From: GCA-2731375 sp964631725
GTDB lineage: Bacteria; Pseudomonadota; Alphaproteobacteria; GCA-2731375
Reading direction: 5' to 3'
Assembly (NCBI GenBank): GCA_964631725.1
Contig: CAZVYX010000001.1
Location: 248,001-312,000 of the forward strand
DNA: 64,000 nucleotides
Positions within the stretch are counted from its first letter, which is position 1, and every line of letters starts with the position of its first letter. Shown here piece after piece: positions 56,540 to 64,000 of the stretch. Position numbers and translations under genes: made by a program. The notes below the pieces were generated by a model that was given only the letters and a program-made list of their open reading frames with translations, searched no databases and was not told the origin of the DNA.

Positions 56540-57511
56540 ATGAGTATTATCCATGACCTATTGAAGACGATCGAAATCGGAAGCTCCACCACTTTTGAAA
56601 ACCTGACCATGTATCCGCTGCTCGGCATCTCTGAGCAGAAGTTGGAATACATTACATTGGACGAGGCGCTTGCTGCCAAGACGGCCTCAGTGACTGAGGT
56701 GTCGGAATCCGGGAGCGTACCGGACCTGCTATTCCGCAACGATGGCGACACCCCCGTGTTGCTTCTGGATGGCGAGGAATTGATTGGCGCCAAACAGAAC
56801 CGCGTGCTGAACCTAAGCATTCTGGCGCCGGCCAACAAGACCATCACCATTCCGGTGTCCTGCGTCGAAGCCGGTCGGTGGTCTCGGCGGACGCCTGAAT
56901 TCCAGTCTTCCGGTCGTTCGATGTATGCCCGTGGCCGGGCCGCCAAAAGTGGACAGGTTTCAATGTCCATGCGATCGGGACATAGCCGATCCGACCAGAG
57001 TGAAGTTTGGCGCGATATTTCAGAGAAGGCAGAACGCATGTCCGTGGCCTCTGATACCCAGGCCATGTCGGACATCTACGAAAGCCGTGGAGAAAAACTC
57101 GGTGAATATCTCTCCAAATTCGAAAAGGCGGATCATCAGGTTGGCGCCATGTTTGAAATCGATGGTGCAGTCGCCGGCCTTGATCTGTTCGACAAGGAAA
57201 CGACTTTGTCGGGGGTGTTGCCCAAATTGGTTCGAAGTTATGCGCTGGATGCCGTGGAGGTTTCGGCTGACCAGAAGAAGGAAGCTTCTGCTGAGTGGGC
57301 GGCTCAATTCGTTGGCTTGATGGCCGAGGCGGTTGTCGAACAGTTTCCAGCGGCCGGTCTTGGGGAGGATCTCCGTTTGACAGGCCGGGCGGTGTCAGGT
57401 GGGGCCCTTAGTGTCGATGGCGCCATCGTACATTTGTACGCGTTTCCAGTTCAATCTGCGCGGAACAGCGATGCGCCGGCCCGTGAACGGGCCCCGGCGG
57501 TTACGGTATAG
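56540..57511 (+). CDS. ARPP-1 family (DUF6569-like) protein with altered C-terminus
   Basis: 323 residues. FENLTMYPLLG, then LLLDGEELIGAKQNRVLNLS and ITIPVSCVEAGRW, are typical of ARPP-1 domains, found near rhodanese/phosphatase and ADP-ribose-related genes; biochemical function is unknown to me. The body ends naturally around VDGAIVHLYAFP; the last ~20 residues (from VQSARNSDAP) come from DNA that is the antisense of a truncated glycan gene, so the tail is new. It overlaps that gene by 117 nt tail to tail. Confidence 0.8.
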   Translation: MSIIHDLLKTIEIGSSTTFENLTMYPLLGISEQKLEYITLDEALAAKTASVTEVSESGSVPDLLFRNDGDTPVLLLDGEELIGAKQNRVLNLSILAPANKTITIPVSCVEAGRWSRRTPEFQSSGRSMYARGRAAKSGQVSMSMRSGHSRSDQSEVWRDISEKAERMSVASDTQAMSDIYESRGEKLGEYLSKFEKADHQVGAMFEIDGAVAGLDLFDKETTLSGVLPKLVRSYALDAVEVSADQKKEASAEWAAQFVGLMAEAVVEQFPAAGLGEDLRLTGRAVSGGALSVDGAIVHLYAFPVQSARNSDAPARERAPAVTV

Positions 57512-58054
57512 ATCGGTGAAAAAATCCATCCGGCCCGGACTTTTCAGGTTTTCCTTGTGCAAGGCCAGAAAGGGCACGCCCAGGGTTTCCAGCGCGCCGG
57601 CGAATTCCCGTTCCGCGTAATAGCCGAAATTACCGGATACCACGGCATCGATGGGCATCAGGCGGGACAGCACGGCCCACATTTTGGTTATGAATTCGCC
57701 GTATTCCCTCTTGGCCTGGATCGTGCCTGGGTCATCGCTGACATAATAATTATCGTCCAGTTCCGGCGGCAGAAAGGCCGCGGCGATGGATTTCACCACC
57801 ACCCGGTTGGCGACATGAACGCGCACATCATGGGAGGCGCCCAACGAGGCCAGAACGTCTTCATAGAACGTGTTCTTATCGAACATCAGCACGTGATAGC
57901 GTTTCTTGCCGCCTTGATCATGCGGGCCGGGCATGCGCCGGATCAGCACCCGGAACAGGATCGCCACGAGCGTGGCTTGCCGATAGCCCGCCAACAGACG
58001 CAGCAGACGCTCAACCGCGCTTCTGGCAACCACATGGACAAGAAAGTTTTTCAT
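57395..58054 (-). pseudogene. 3'-truncated paralogue of the glycan transferase-like gene at 61625-63106
   Basis: 219 residues. It matches the N-terminal half of the 493-residue protein: RVVVKSIAAAFLPPELDDNY, FGYYAEREFAGALETLGVPF, LALHKENLKSPG and RGPFTGRRIAVP correspond in order to KAVKTIANCFFGELVDDNNY, FSFYAEQEFAGALEHHDVPV, VAMHKECLKTPG and KMPFQGRLISTY. Similarity stops near NWKRVQ and the frame ends 15 codons later, so the glycosyltransferase-like C-terminal half is missing. The breakpoint is at about 57440-57475, inside the ARPP-1 tail. It may still be transcribed, but is probably inactive. Confidence 0.78.
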
Positions 58055-58104
58055 GGCTGACCGGCCAACCGTTCAATGGATTGACCACCTGGCGTAATTT
58101 GCTT

Positions 58105-58740
58105 ATGAGCCCGAGATCCCGGACCGAATCGGTAAATCATAGAATGACCTTTTTGCCTCGCAAGCTGAGACTTTCGCTGAAGCCGTCGAAGCAGTTGTTG
58201 TGGCTGTGGCTGTGGCGTGAAATGCGGGCCAGCCGGGGCCGGGCGGTCGGTATCGACGCGGGCTGCGGGCTGATGCAGAACCGCATGTTTTTTGAAACCG
58301 ATGACTATGTGGGGATCGACGTCGACCAGGAACGCCTGGATGCCAATAAAGTCCGTTTCCCCGGCGTGCGCACGATCTGCGCCGAGATCGAGAAAGCAAC
58401 CGATCTGTCCGGCGATGTGGTGTTGTGCGTGCAGGTCATGCACAACCGCTTTTTCGCGACCGAGCGTACCGTGCCGACCATTGCCGCCATGTGCCGGATG
58501 CTGCGCCCCGGCGGTATGCTCATCTTTAACCTTGGCGAACGAAACATACCGTTCGAAAGCGAGATTGATGCCCTGCTGCGGGACAATTTCACGAAGGTCC
58601 AGAAACGGCCCTACGGCGCCTTTTCCGAGAACGAAACCTATCTTTCGCCGCTGTTGGCGGGCTTGATGTACCTGCTGCCGCCCCTGCGTCTGTTGGGCGG
58701 GGCGCGCAAGATATTCTACGTCTGTCATGGCGCGCGATGA
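58105..58740 (+). CDS. SAM-dependent methyltransferase
   Basis: About 211 residues. SAM-binding motif AVGIDAGCGLMQNRMFF, then YVGIDVDQERLDANKVRFPG, VVLCVQVMHNRFFATERT and MLRPGGMLIFNLGERN are the usual class I methyltransferase order. Substrate unknown; the setting suggests a glycan or lipid-linked sugar. Start uncertain: ATG at 58105 or 58144, or TTG at 58081, none with a good ribosome-binding site. It is divergent from the truncated paralogue. Confidence 0.82.
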   Translation: MSPRSRTESVNHRMTFLPRKLRLSLKPSKQLLWLWLWREMRASRGRAVGIDAGCGLMQNRMFFETDDYVGIDVDQERLDANKVRFPGVRTICAEIEKATDLSGDVVLCVQVMHNRFFATERTVPTIAAMCRMLRPGGMLIFNLGERNIPFESEIDALLRDNFTKVQKRPYGAFSENETYLSPLLAGLMYLLPPLRLLGGARKIFYVCHGAR

Positions 58741-58767
58741 TCCGGGCCCGTTTCTAAGCTTCATCTT

Positions 58768-60516
58768 CTAAACTTCATCGGCTGCCGCCAGGTCAATCTG
58801 TTCCACCGTGCCGCCAATACGATAGACGGCGTCGGCATGCTCAATGGTAGACAGCCGGTGCGCGATCATGATGACCGTCGCCTCGCCTTCCAAGGCCTTT
58901 ACGGATTCCTGAACCAAGCGTTCTGAATCATGATCCAGGGCCGACGTCGGCTCGTCAAAAATAAAGATATCCGGCTTCCGTACGATCACCCTGGCCATGG
59001 CCAGACGCTGGCGCTGACCCACCGAAAGCGCGTTGCCCCGGTCGCCCACCGGGCTGTCGTACTGTTGCGGCAATCGTCCGATGAATTCATCCGCATGGGC
59101 CGCCTTGGCCGCCGCCTTGCAGTCCTCGTCTGTGGCATCCGGCCAGCCCATGCGGATGTTTTCCAACACCGTGGTGTCGAAGATTTCCGGTTCCTGGGTC
59201 AGGTAACCGATGCGACGGCGCAGGCTGGACAGGCTGTAGTCCTGCAGATCATGGCCGTTCAGGGTGATCTGGCCGCCCTGCGGTCGGCGAAAACCGGTCA
59301 AGATATCCACCAGGGTGGATTTGCCGGCGCCGGACGGCCCGACCAGGGCCGTGGTCTTGCCCTTTGAAATGGTCAGGTTAAGGCCGTCGAAGACTTCCCT
59401 GCCGTCGGCATAGGCGAAGCTCAGGTCCTTGCAGACCAGATCGGTTTCCAGGCCTTCGAAGGTCAGGCCGGTTTCGATATTTTCCCGGTTCGGCACATCC
59501 CGCAGCAATTCATAGATCAAGTGCAGCGAGGGGAGGGCGGAACCGATGATCATCCGGCGCGAGGTCAGATAGGTCACATTGGACATCAGCCGTTGCGCGA
59601 CCAGGATAAAAAATCCCAACAACACGGCGACGCTTTGCACATCTTCCCCGGCCACCTGCCGCACCCAGATCAGGGCGCCGGCGACCAGGATAATGACCGA
59701 TAGCTCGGTGGTTTGTTTCGGTATTTCGCTGACCGCCTGAAAAATTGCCGCCGCATCGGCAAAGCGGCGCAGGCGGTCGTGGAACATGTCGTAGCGTTGC
59801 TTATACAGACCGAACAGCTTGATCTGGCGCATGCTGTGGAGGGATTCCGTGGCGATCACGGAAATCTGCCGGGCCAGGCGAATGCGGATCTTGCCGAAAC
59901 GCAGGGAATAGCCGGCCAGACCTTTTCGTATCAGCGTCAGCAGCACAATTGCCACGGCGCCGATGACCAGGGTTGCTTGCCAATGCACCGCCAATAGAAC
60001 GCAGAACAGCAAAACCGACAGGATCAGCTTGTTCACGAACTGCACGATATTGGTCATCACCTTGGCGCCGATCTGGGTCTCGTTCAGCACGTTCTGGATC
60101 AACACGCCCTGGGGCCTTTGATCCAGGTAGGCGTAGTCAGCATGCAAATAATGCTGCAACAGCTTGCTGGCCCAATCCTGGCGCAGACGAAACGCAAACA
60201 GGGCGCTGAGACCCCGATTGAGCACCAGCAGGGCGCCCTTGATGGTGAAAACGATGGCGAACAGGACCAATAGACCCTCTATCCGCGCGTCATCCGGCAA
60301 TAATGCCAGCAGGTCGGAAATGATCTCAGACAGGCGGCCTTGATCGTCCCCCCCCAAACCCATCAGGCTGTTCAACAAAGGCAGAACCAGGGACAGGCCG
60401 ACGCTCTCGGCCAGGGCGCCGGCGAACAGCGCTAGCAGCAGCACGGCGGCAAACCGCTCCCGCCCCGCGATCAGGCGAAATAGTTTGGTGAATTTGTTTG
60501 TCGCCGTTTCAGCCAT
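58768..60516 (-). CDS. ABC exporter with fused membrane and ATPase domains (MsbA-like)
   Basis: 582 residues. Six membrane segments in the first ~320 residues, then an ATPase domain with Walker A GPSGAGKSTLVDILTG, signature ALSVGQRQRLAMARV, Walker B IFIFDEPTSALDHDSERL and the switch IAHRLSTI. The first segment LLALFAGALAESVGLSLVLP is common in polysaccharide or lipid-linked-glycan exporters (PglK-like). It probably flips or exports a glycan made by the neighbouring genes. Confidence 0.9.
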   Translation of the reverse strand: MAETATNKFTKLFRLIAGRERFAAVLLLALFAGALAESVGLSLVLPLLNSLMGLGGDDQGRLSEIISDLLALLPDDARIEGLLVLFAIVFTIKGALLVLNRGLSALFAFRLRQDWASKLLQHYLHADYAYLDQRPQGVLIQNVLNETQIGAKVMTNIVQFVNKLILSVLLFCVLLAVHWQATLVIGAVAIVLLTLIRKGLAGYSLRFGKIRIRLARQISVIATESLHSMRQIKLFGLYKQRYDMFHDRLRRFADAAAIFQAVSEIPKQTTELSVIILVAGALIWVRQVAGEDVQSVAVLLGFFILVAQRLMSNVTYLTSRRMIIGSALPSLHLIYELLRDVPNRENIETGLTFEGLETDLVCKDLSFAYADGREVFDGLNLTISKGKTTALVGPSGAGKSTLVDILTGFRRPQGGQITLNGHDLQDYSLSSLRRRIGYLTQEPEIFDTTVLENIRMGWPDATDEDCKAAAKAAHADEFIGRLPQQYDSPVGDRGNALSVGQRQRLAMARVIVRKPDIFIFDEPTSALDHDSERLVQESVKALEGEATVIMIAHRLSTIEHADAVYRIGGTVEQIDLAAADEV

Positions 60517-60570
60517 GGCTACTGTTTTTTTGTCCGCCTAGTTCGCTGCTTTTCGGGCGCCGGCATCCTA

Positions 60571-61608
60571 TCAGGACGCCGAAATTTCGCTATTGCCGTG
60601 GGCCTTCGCCAGTTCGGCGGCGCGCTGCTTGGCCGCGCCATCAGGTGCGTAAAGCAAACCGGTCAGCAGGCGGTCCACGAACTTCAATGGCGTGCGTTTG
60701 ATGGCCCGGCGCCAGCCATGACCCAAACGCCGGTCCAGGCCGTTATTCGGGTTTGTCCGGGGTGCTATCGCCCCCTCTTTGCGCCGCGCCACCAGCGTCA
60801 GGTATCGCGGAATCAGGGCCGAACTGGGCCGGCCCGAGGCGCGCAGGGAAACGATCTCGAAGCCATGGCCGCCATACAGTTGCGTCAACGAGGCGCGGGA
60901 AAAGCAATAAGGGTGATAGATGTGCGTGGAATTCTGCACCGTGGAATTCGGCGTTTCCATCAAGACAACGCCGCCGGGCGCCAGCCAACGGTCGATGGCG
61001 GCAAACACCTTGTTCAGGTCGACCACGTTCTCCATGACATGGGAGAACAGGATCATATCCATCCGTTCATCGGCGCCAGGCTCCATCTCGCCCAATTGCT
61101 CGATGGTCGAGGCGATGACCTTGACCCCGCCCAGGGAGTTGGCGAAGCCGGCGGCAAGTTCGGACGGCTCCACACCAAATGCCTGCGTCTCATAATGATC
61201 CGCGATGGTGGAAATAATCAGACCAAAGGCGCAGCCGATTTCCAGGATCCGTCCGCCGCGTGGCGGCGCGCAGTCGGCGGCATCCAGGGTGGCGCATAAC
61301 TTCTCGGTGCGTTGCAGTTCCTTGATCAGCTGCTTTTGCCGCGCCGTATTGGCCTCTTCCGCCGCCTTGGCGGATTTGGTTTCCCAGAAGGCCTCGCCAT
61401 AAAGACGGTCGTACCAGGTTTGATTGGGCACCGGGTTCATGAACACCAGGTCGCAGCTCCGGCAGCGCTGATAGGGAATAGTGATCTCGCGAAAGGTTAG
61501 TTTTTCGTACGCCACCAGATCGCCGCCGCCGCAAACGGGGCATTGCTGGTGCGGTATAACGTCATCGGCGCTCAGGGCGATGGCGGGGGCGTTCTTGGCG
61601 ACGTTCAA
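60571..61608 (-). CDS. Class I methyltransferase with N-terminal zinc-finger-like motif
   Basis: About 345 residues. An N-terminal Cys4 site (QQCPVCGGGDL and YQRCRSCDLVFMNP) precedes RLYGEAFWE and the SAM site RILEIGCAFGLIISTI, then MILFSHVMENVVDLNKVFAA and WLAPGGVVLMETPNS. This layout is typical of sugar or lipid C/O-methyltransferases in surface-glycan clusters. Start: TTG at 61608 with GGGAG 8 nt upstream is preferred; an ATG at 61665 would overlap the upstream gene by 41 nt. C-terminal basic region with RRAIKRTPLKFVDRLL. Confidence 0.83.
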   Translation of the reverse strand: MNVAKNAPAIALSADDVIPHQQCPVCGGGDLVAYEKLTFREITIPYQRCRSCDLVFMNPVPNQTWYDRLYGEAFWETKSAKAAEEANTARQKQLIKELQRTEKLCATLDAADCAPPRGGRILEIGCAFGLIISTIADHYETQAFGVEPSELAAGFANSLGGVKVIASTIEQLGEMEPGADERMDMILFSHVMENVVDLNKVFAAIDRWLAPGGVVLMETPNSTVQNSTHIYHPYCFSRASLTQLYGGHGFEIVSLRASGRPSSALIPRYLTLVARRKEGAIAPRTNPNNGLDRRLGHGWRRAIKRTPLKFVDRLLTGLLYAPDGAAKQRAAELAKAHGNSEISAS

Positions 61609-61624
61609 AGTTTCAACTCCCAGC

Positions 61625-63106
61625 TCACCCGCCAATGACCCGGGCTTCTTGTGCCATGGGCGCATCCACCGCGGGCACGTCTTGCCGGCGCCCTTGTACC
61701 AGATCCATGATCAATTGGCTGACCCGGGCGCCGGCCTGGCCGTCCGGGTTGCCAATCCATTTTTCCAGGGTCTGGTAATTGGTCTGGCTCAATTCACCGT
61801 CGCGGCTCCTGGCCGGTCGTTCTAGAGCCTTGGCGGCCAGCATGGCGATCAGTTCATCGACCGAGCCGGCCCGCGCCGCCGCATCTCCCAGATCAACGAC
61901 ATAGGGAGCGGTCAAAGGTTCCACCGCCTCGTCAAAGTGCGGCACCACGATATCCACATTAGCCGACAGCGCCTCGAACAGTGACGTGCTGTTGAAGCCG
62001 CAGATGACATCGCAGGAAACGATCAGTTCGAACGGATCGCCGCCGATGACAATTTCCAGATTATCCGGCGCCTCGAAATCCTTGCCAAAACCGGCCTGCA
62101 GGGCCGCCATGGCCAGGCCGTGATCCTTGGACTTCACGATGACCTGAATTTCCGGATGCTCCACCGCCAAACGGACGATTGCGCCGTGGGTATCACGCAC
62201 CAGATTATGCCAGTTGATCCGTTCCAGATCCGGGTCCAGCGCCTCGAACCGGTCATCGCCCCGGCGGCCGATGATCGGGCAGCCGGTTTTTTCGTTGAAG
62301 GACATGAACAGAACCGTGGGCCGGCCGTCACGGGATTGATCCCGGCCCGCATGTTCCCGCCGCCAGTCATGCATGCGGTCGAGCCGCGGCGCGCCGGAGG
62401 CGACGATGCGGTCGGCCGGCGCGACGCCGGCATTGATCTGAATGCGCCGCTCGATCTCGTTGTAAGTGCTGATCAGACGACCCTGAAAGGGCATCTTCCG
62501 GTCGCTGTAGGTGTATTCGTAGAACGGCTCCAGGCCCGGTGTTTTCAGGCACTCCTTGTGCATGGCCACGACCGGCACATCGTGATGTTCCAGGGCGCCG
62601 GCGAATTCCTGCTCGGCGTAGAAGCTGAAATTCGCGGTTATGGCCACATCCAGACGCAGGCGCGGCACAAGATGCTGGCAGACGTTTATCATGAAGCGGC
62701 GATAGGCGTTCTTGCGGGCCAGCACGGCGTCGTCGTCCTGGCGGTAATTATTGTCATCCACCAGCTCGCCGAAAAAGCAGTTGGCGATTGTCTTCACCGC
62801 CTTGCGATGCAGGCGCAGGACCTTGAAACGGCCGTCGCGCACCAGGGAAGACTGCACATCCTCGGCAAAGCCGCTTTTCGGCAAAATCAGGGCCACCGCC
62901 GGTTTCTTGCCCGTGGCCGCCTGGCAAATCGGTTGCACCTGCCAGGCCAGCAGCCAGGCCGCCAGCCGGGGCAAATCCCAACGCGCTGCCAGAACCAGCA
63001 AATGCTTGCTGGCCATAACGCCGAACATGCCCGGCTTGGTCGCCATCCCGACGATACGGCGGCGGACAATCTGAAAGCCTGAAGTGGCTTTGCGCAGAAG
63101 CTTCAT
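61625..63106 (-). CDS. Glycosyltransferase-like (GT-B / CDP-glycerol transferase-like) protein
   Basis: 493 residues. The C-terminal half has the GT-B donor-site look: TVLFMSFNEKTG, IQVIVKSKDHGLAMAA, LEIVIGGDPFELIVSCDVIC and GFNSTSLFEALSANVDIVVP, as in capsule and teichoic-type glycan transferases. The N-terminal half is shared with the truncated gene at 57395-58054. It probably adds a sugar or phosphopolyol to a surface glycan. It ends 16 nt before the preferred start of the methyltransferase gene, implying one transcript. No signal peptide. Confidence 0.8.
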   Translation of the reverse strand: MKLLRKATSGFQIVRRRIVGMATKPGMFGVMASKHLLVLAARWDLPRLAAWLLAWQVQPICQAATGKKPAVALILPKSGFAEDVQSSLVRDGRFKVLRLHRKAVKTIANCFFGELVDDNNYRQDDDAVLARKNAYRRFMINVCQHLVPRLRLDVAITANFSFYAEQEFAGALEHHDVPVVAMHKECLKTPGLEPFYEYTYSDRKMPFQGRLISTYNEIERRIQINAGVAPADRIVASGAPRLDRMHDWRREHAGRDQSRDGRPTVLFMSFNEKTGCPIIGRRGDDRFEALDPDLERINWHNLVRDTHGAIVRLAVEHPEIQVIVKSKDHGLAMAALQAGFGKDFEAPDNLEIVIGGDPFELIVSCDVICGFNSTSLFEALSANVDIVVPHFDEAVEPLTAPYVVDLGDAAARAGSVDELIAMLAAKALERPARSRDGELSQTNYQTLEKWIGNPDGQAGARVSQLIMDLVQGRRQDVPAVDAPMAQEARVIGG

Positions 63107-63285
63107 GGATCGTCTATCCTGTTGGTCTATGCAGGCTCATTTAGGCCAGCAAACCACTCTATGCAAGCAATGCCTGAGCGAATCGGATCTGCTGCCGCCA
63201 CAATATTGCATGATCCGGTTTGTGGACAGGGGCATGGGCCTTTTGTTAGGTTCCGGCGCATCCGAATTCAGGCCAAGGAACCATC

Positions 63286-64000
63286 ATGAGCCTCGCAATC
63301 GACACCGCAACGCCTGGCCTTGATCTCGAGCTTTCCAAGGCACGGATCGCGGAAGCCTTCGAACCCTTCGTGGCCCGGCATTTCGGGCCTGAAGACGATG
63401 GGGACTGGCAGGCCATGATCGCAGGACGGGGCAAGAAAATCCTCAAACGCAGGCTGAAGCGGCAGTTCCTGGGCTGGATGTCAGGCATGGGCCGGGCGCC
63501 GGATGTGGTGGAGGCGGTGTACGAGCAAACCTGGAACCAGACCACCTTGGATCATCTGGTCAACCCCTCGGCCCGCGCCGTGCCCTGTGTCTGGGGTGAT
63601 GAGAAGATGATGGCGGCGGGTCCGGGATTAAAATGCGTTCATCTGCTGCATTTGATGCGGCTGATCGAGCGGCTGCAGCCGAGGTCGGTGCTGGAAGTGG
63701 GTTGCGGCATCGGCATCAACCTGCTGGTCCTATCGGCGCGGTTTCCCGACGTCACCTTCAACGGTATCGATTTGACGGCCCGCGGCATCGCCTCGATCAA
63801 GGAAATGTCGGCCCAGGACACCTTGCCCCAGGCACTGTTGGATTATTCGCCCGAACCCAGCCTGGACCCCACGGCTCATCGCCGGATCAAGGTGCGACAG
63901 GGCAGCGCGGCGGATATGCCGTACGGTGATAACGAATTCGATCTGCTCTATTCCGTTGCCGCGCTGGAGCAGATGGAGGCGATCAGACCCCAGGTGATGG
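63286..64000 (+). CDS. SAM-dependent methyltransferase, N-terminal part (runs off the window)
   Basis: The frame opens at ATG 63286, with AAGGA upstream, and stays open to the window end. After about 120 residues without a recognised domain comes SVLEVGCGIGINLLVLSARF and FNGIDLTARGIASIKEM, a class I SAM site, then FDLLYSVAALEQM at the edge. Probably another glycan-cluster methyltransferase. Divergent from the glycosyltransferase-like gene across 179 bp. Confidence 0.85.
   Translation, partial: MSLAIDTATPGLDLELSKARIAEAFEPFVARHFGPEDDGDWQAMIAGRGKKILKRRLKRQFLGWMSGMGRAPDVVEAVYEQTWNQTTLDHLVNPSARAVPCVWGDEKMMAAGPGLKCVHLLHLMRLIERLQPRSVLEVGCGIGINLLVLSARFPDVTFNGIDLTARGIASIKEMSAQDTLPQALLDYSPEPSLDPTAHRRIKVRQGSAADMPYGDNEFDLLYSVAALEQMEAIRPQVM

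Noticed and set aside
1..64000. tRNA, rRNA, integrase or CRISPR loci
   Set aside because: None seen on either strand by reading; a covariance-model scan would be needed to exclude small RNA genes.

Overview
The window is GC-rich DNA, coding almost throughout, from a sulfur-oxidising proteobacterium. Gene content and order (reverse-type dsr operon, truncated sox operon without soxCD, aprM-type aprBA, sat) point to an alphaproteobacterium, perhaps Rhodospirillales-like. This is inference from gene families; no rRNA, tRNA or other taxonomic marker is present.

Layout. 1-8.3 kb: the end of a chemoreceptor gene and ordinary metabolic genes (luciferase-like oxidoreductase, orphan tungstate-type binding protein, enoyl-CoA hydratase, sulfotransferase-like protein, amidohydrolase, and an SDR / PEP-mutase-family / SDR operon). 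8.7-20.6 kb: one 3963-residue secreted repeat protein with RTX calcium-binding repeats at both ends and in the middle, cadherin/VCBS-type domains, and two long blocks of autotransporter-like beta-helix repeats. 20.9-34.4 kb: dsrABEFHCMKLJOP, a TrpD2-like gene, dsrN and two unrecognised small genes. 34.4-37.5 kb: tusA, dsrE2, a SqrR/BigR-type ArsR regulator, an exported DsrE-like protein, an HbpS-like protein and a SoxS-like thioredoxin. 37.6-45.5 kb: soxT-like transporter, soxW-like thioredoxin, soxXYZAB, a ccdA/soxV-like gene, an exported rhodanese and a small acidic exported protein. 46.1-51.3 kb: aprMBA, a phosphodiesterase and sat. 51.4-57.5 kb: an McrBC-type restriction island and an ARPP-1 family gene. 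57.4-64 kb: surface-glycan-type genes (transferases, methyltransferases, ABC exporter).

How it works together (family knowledge plus context). SoxXA and SoxB load and hydrolyse thiosulfate on SoxYZ in the periplasm. Without SoxCD the sulfane sulfur is not oxidised there and is probably stored or imported. TusA, DsrE2 and DsrEFH pass it to DsrC; DsrAB oxidises it to sulfite, with DsrL as electron partner and DsrMKJOP handling DsrC trisulfide; AprBA/AprM and Sat take sulfite to sulfate and conserve ATP.

The most notable non-coding signal is an inverted repeat with the scheme ATCATATGC-N8-GCAAATGAT. It occurs twice beside the ArsR-type regulator gene, once upstream of soxX/soxW, and once in weaker form upstream of dsrA, suggesting one persulfide-responsive regulon. 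Other notable items are a 103-bp palindromic element lying exactly between two convergent stop codons, a terminator between soxA and soxB, seven regularly spaced DD(W/Y)G loops in the giant protein, and a recombination junction that truncated a glycan gene and gave its neighbour a new tail.
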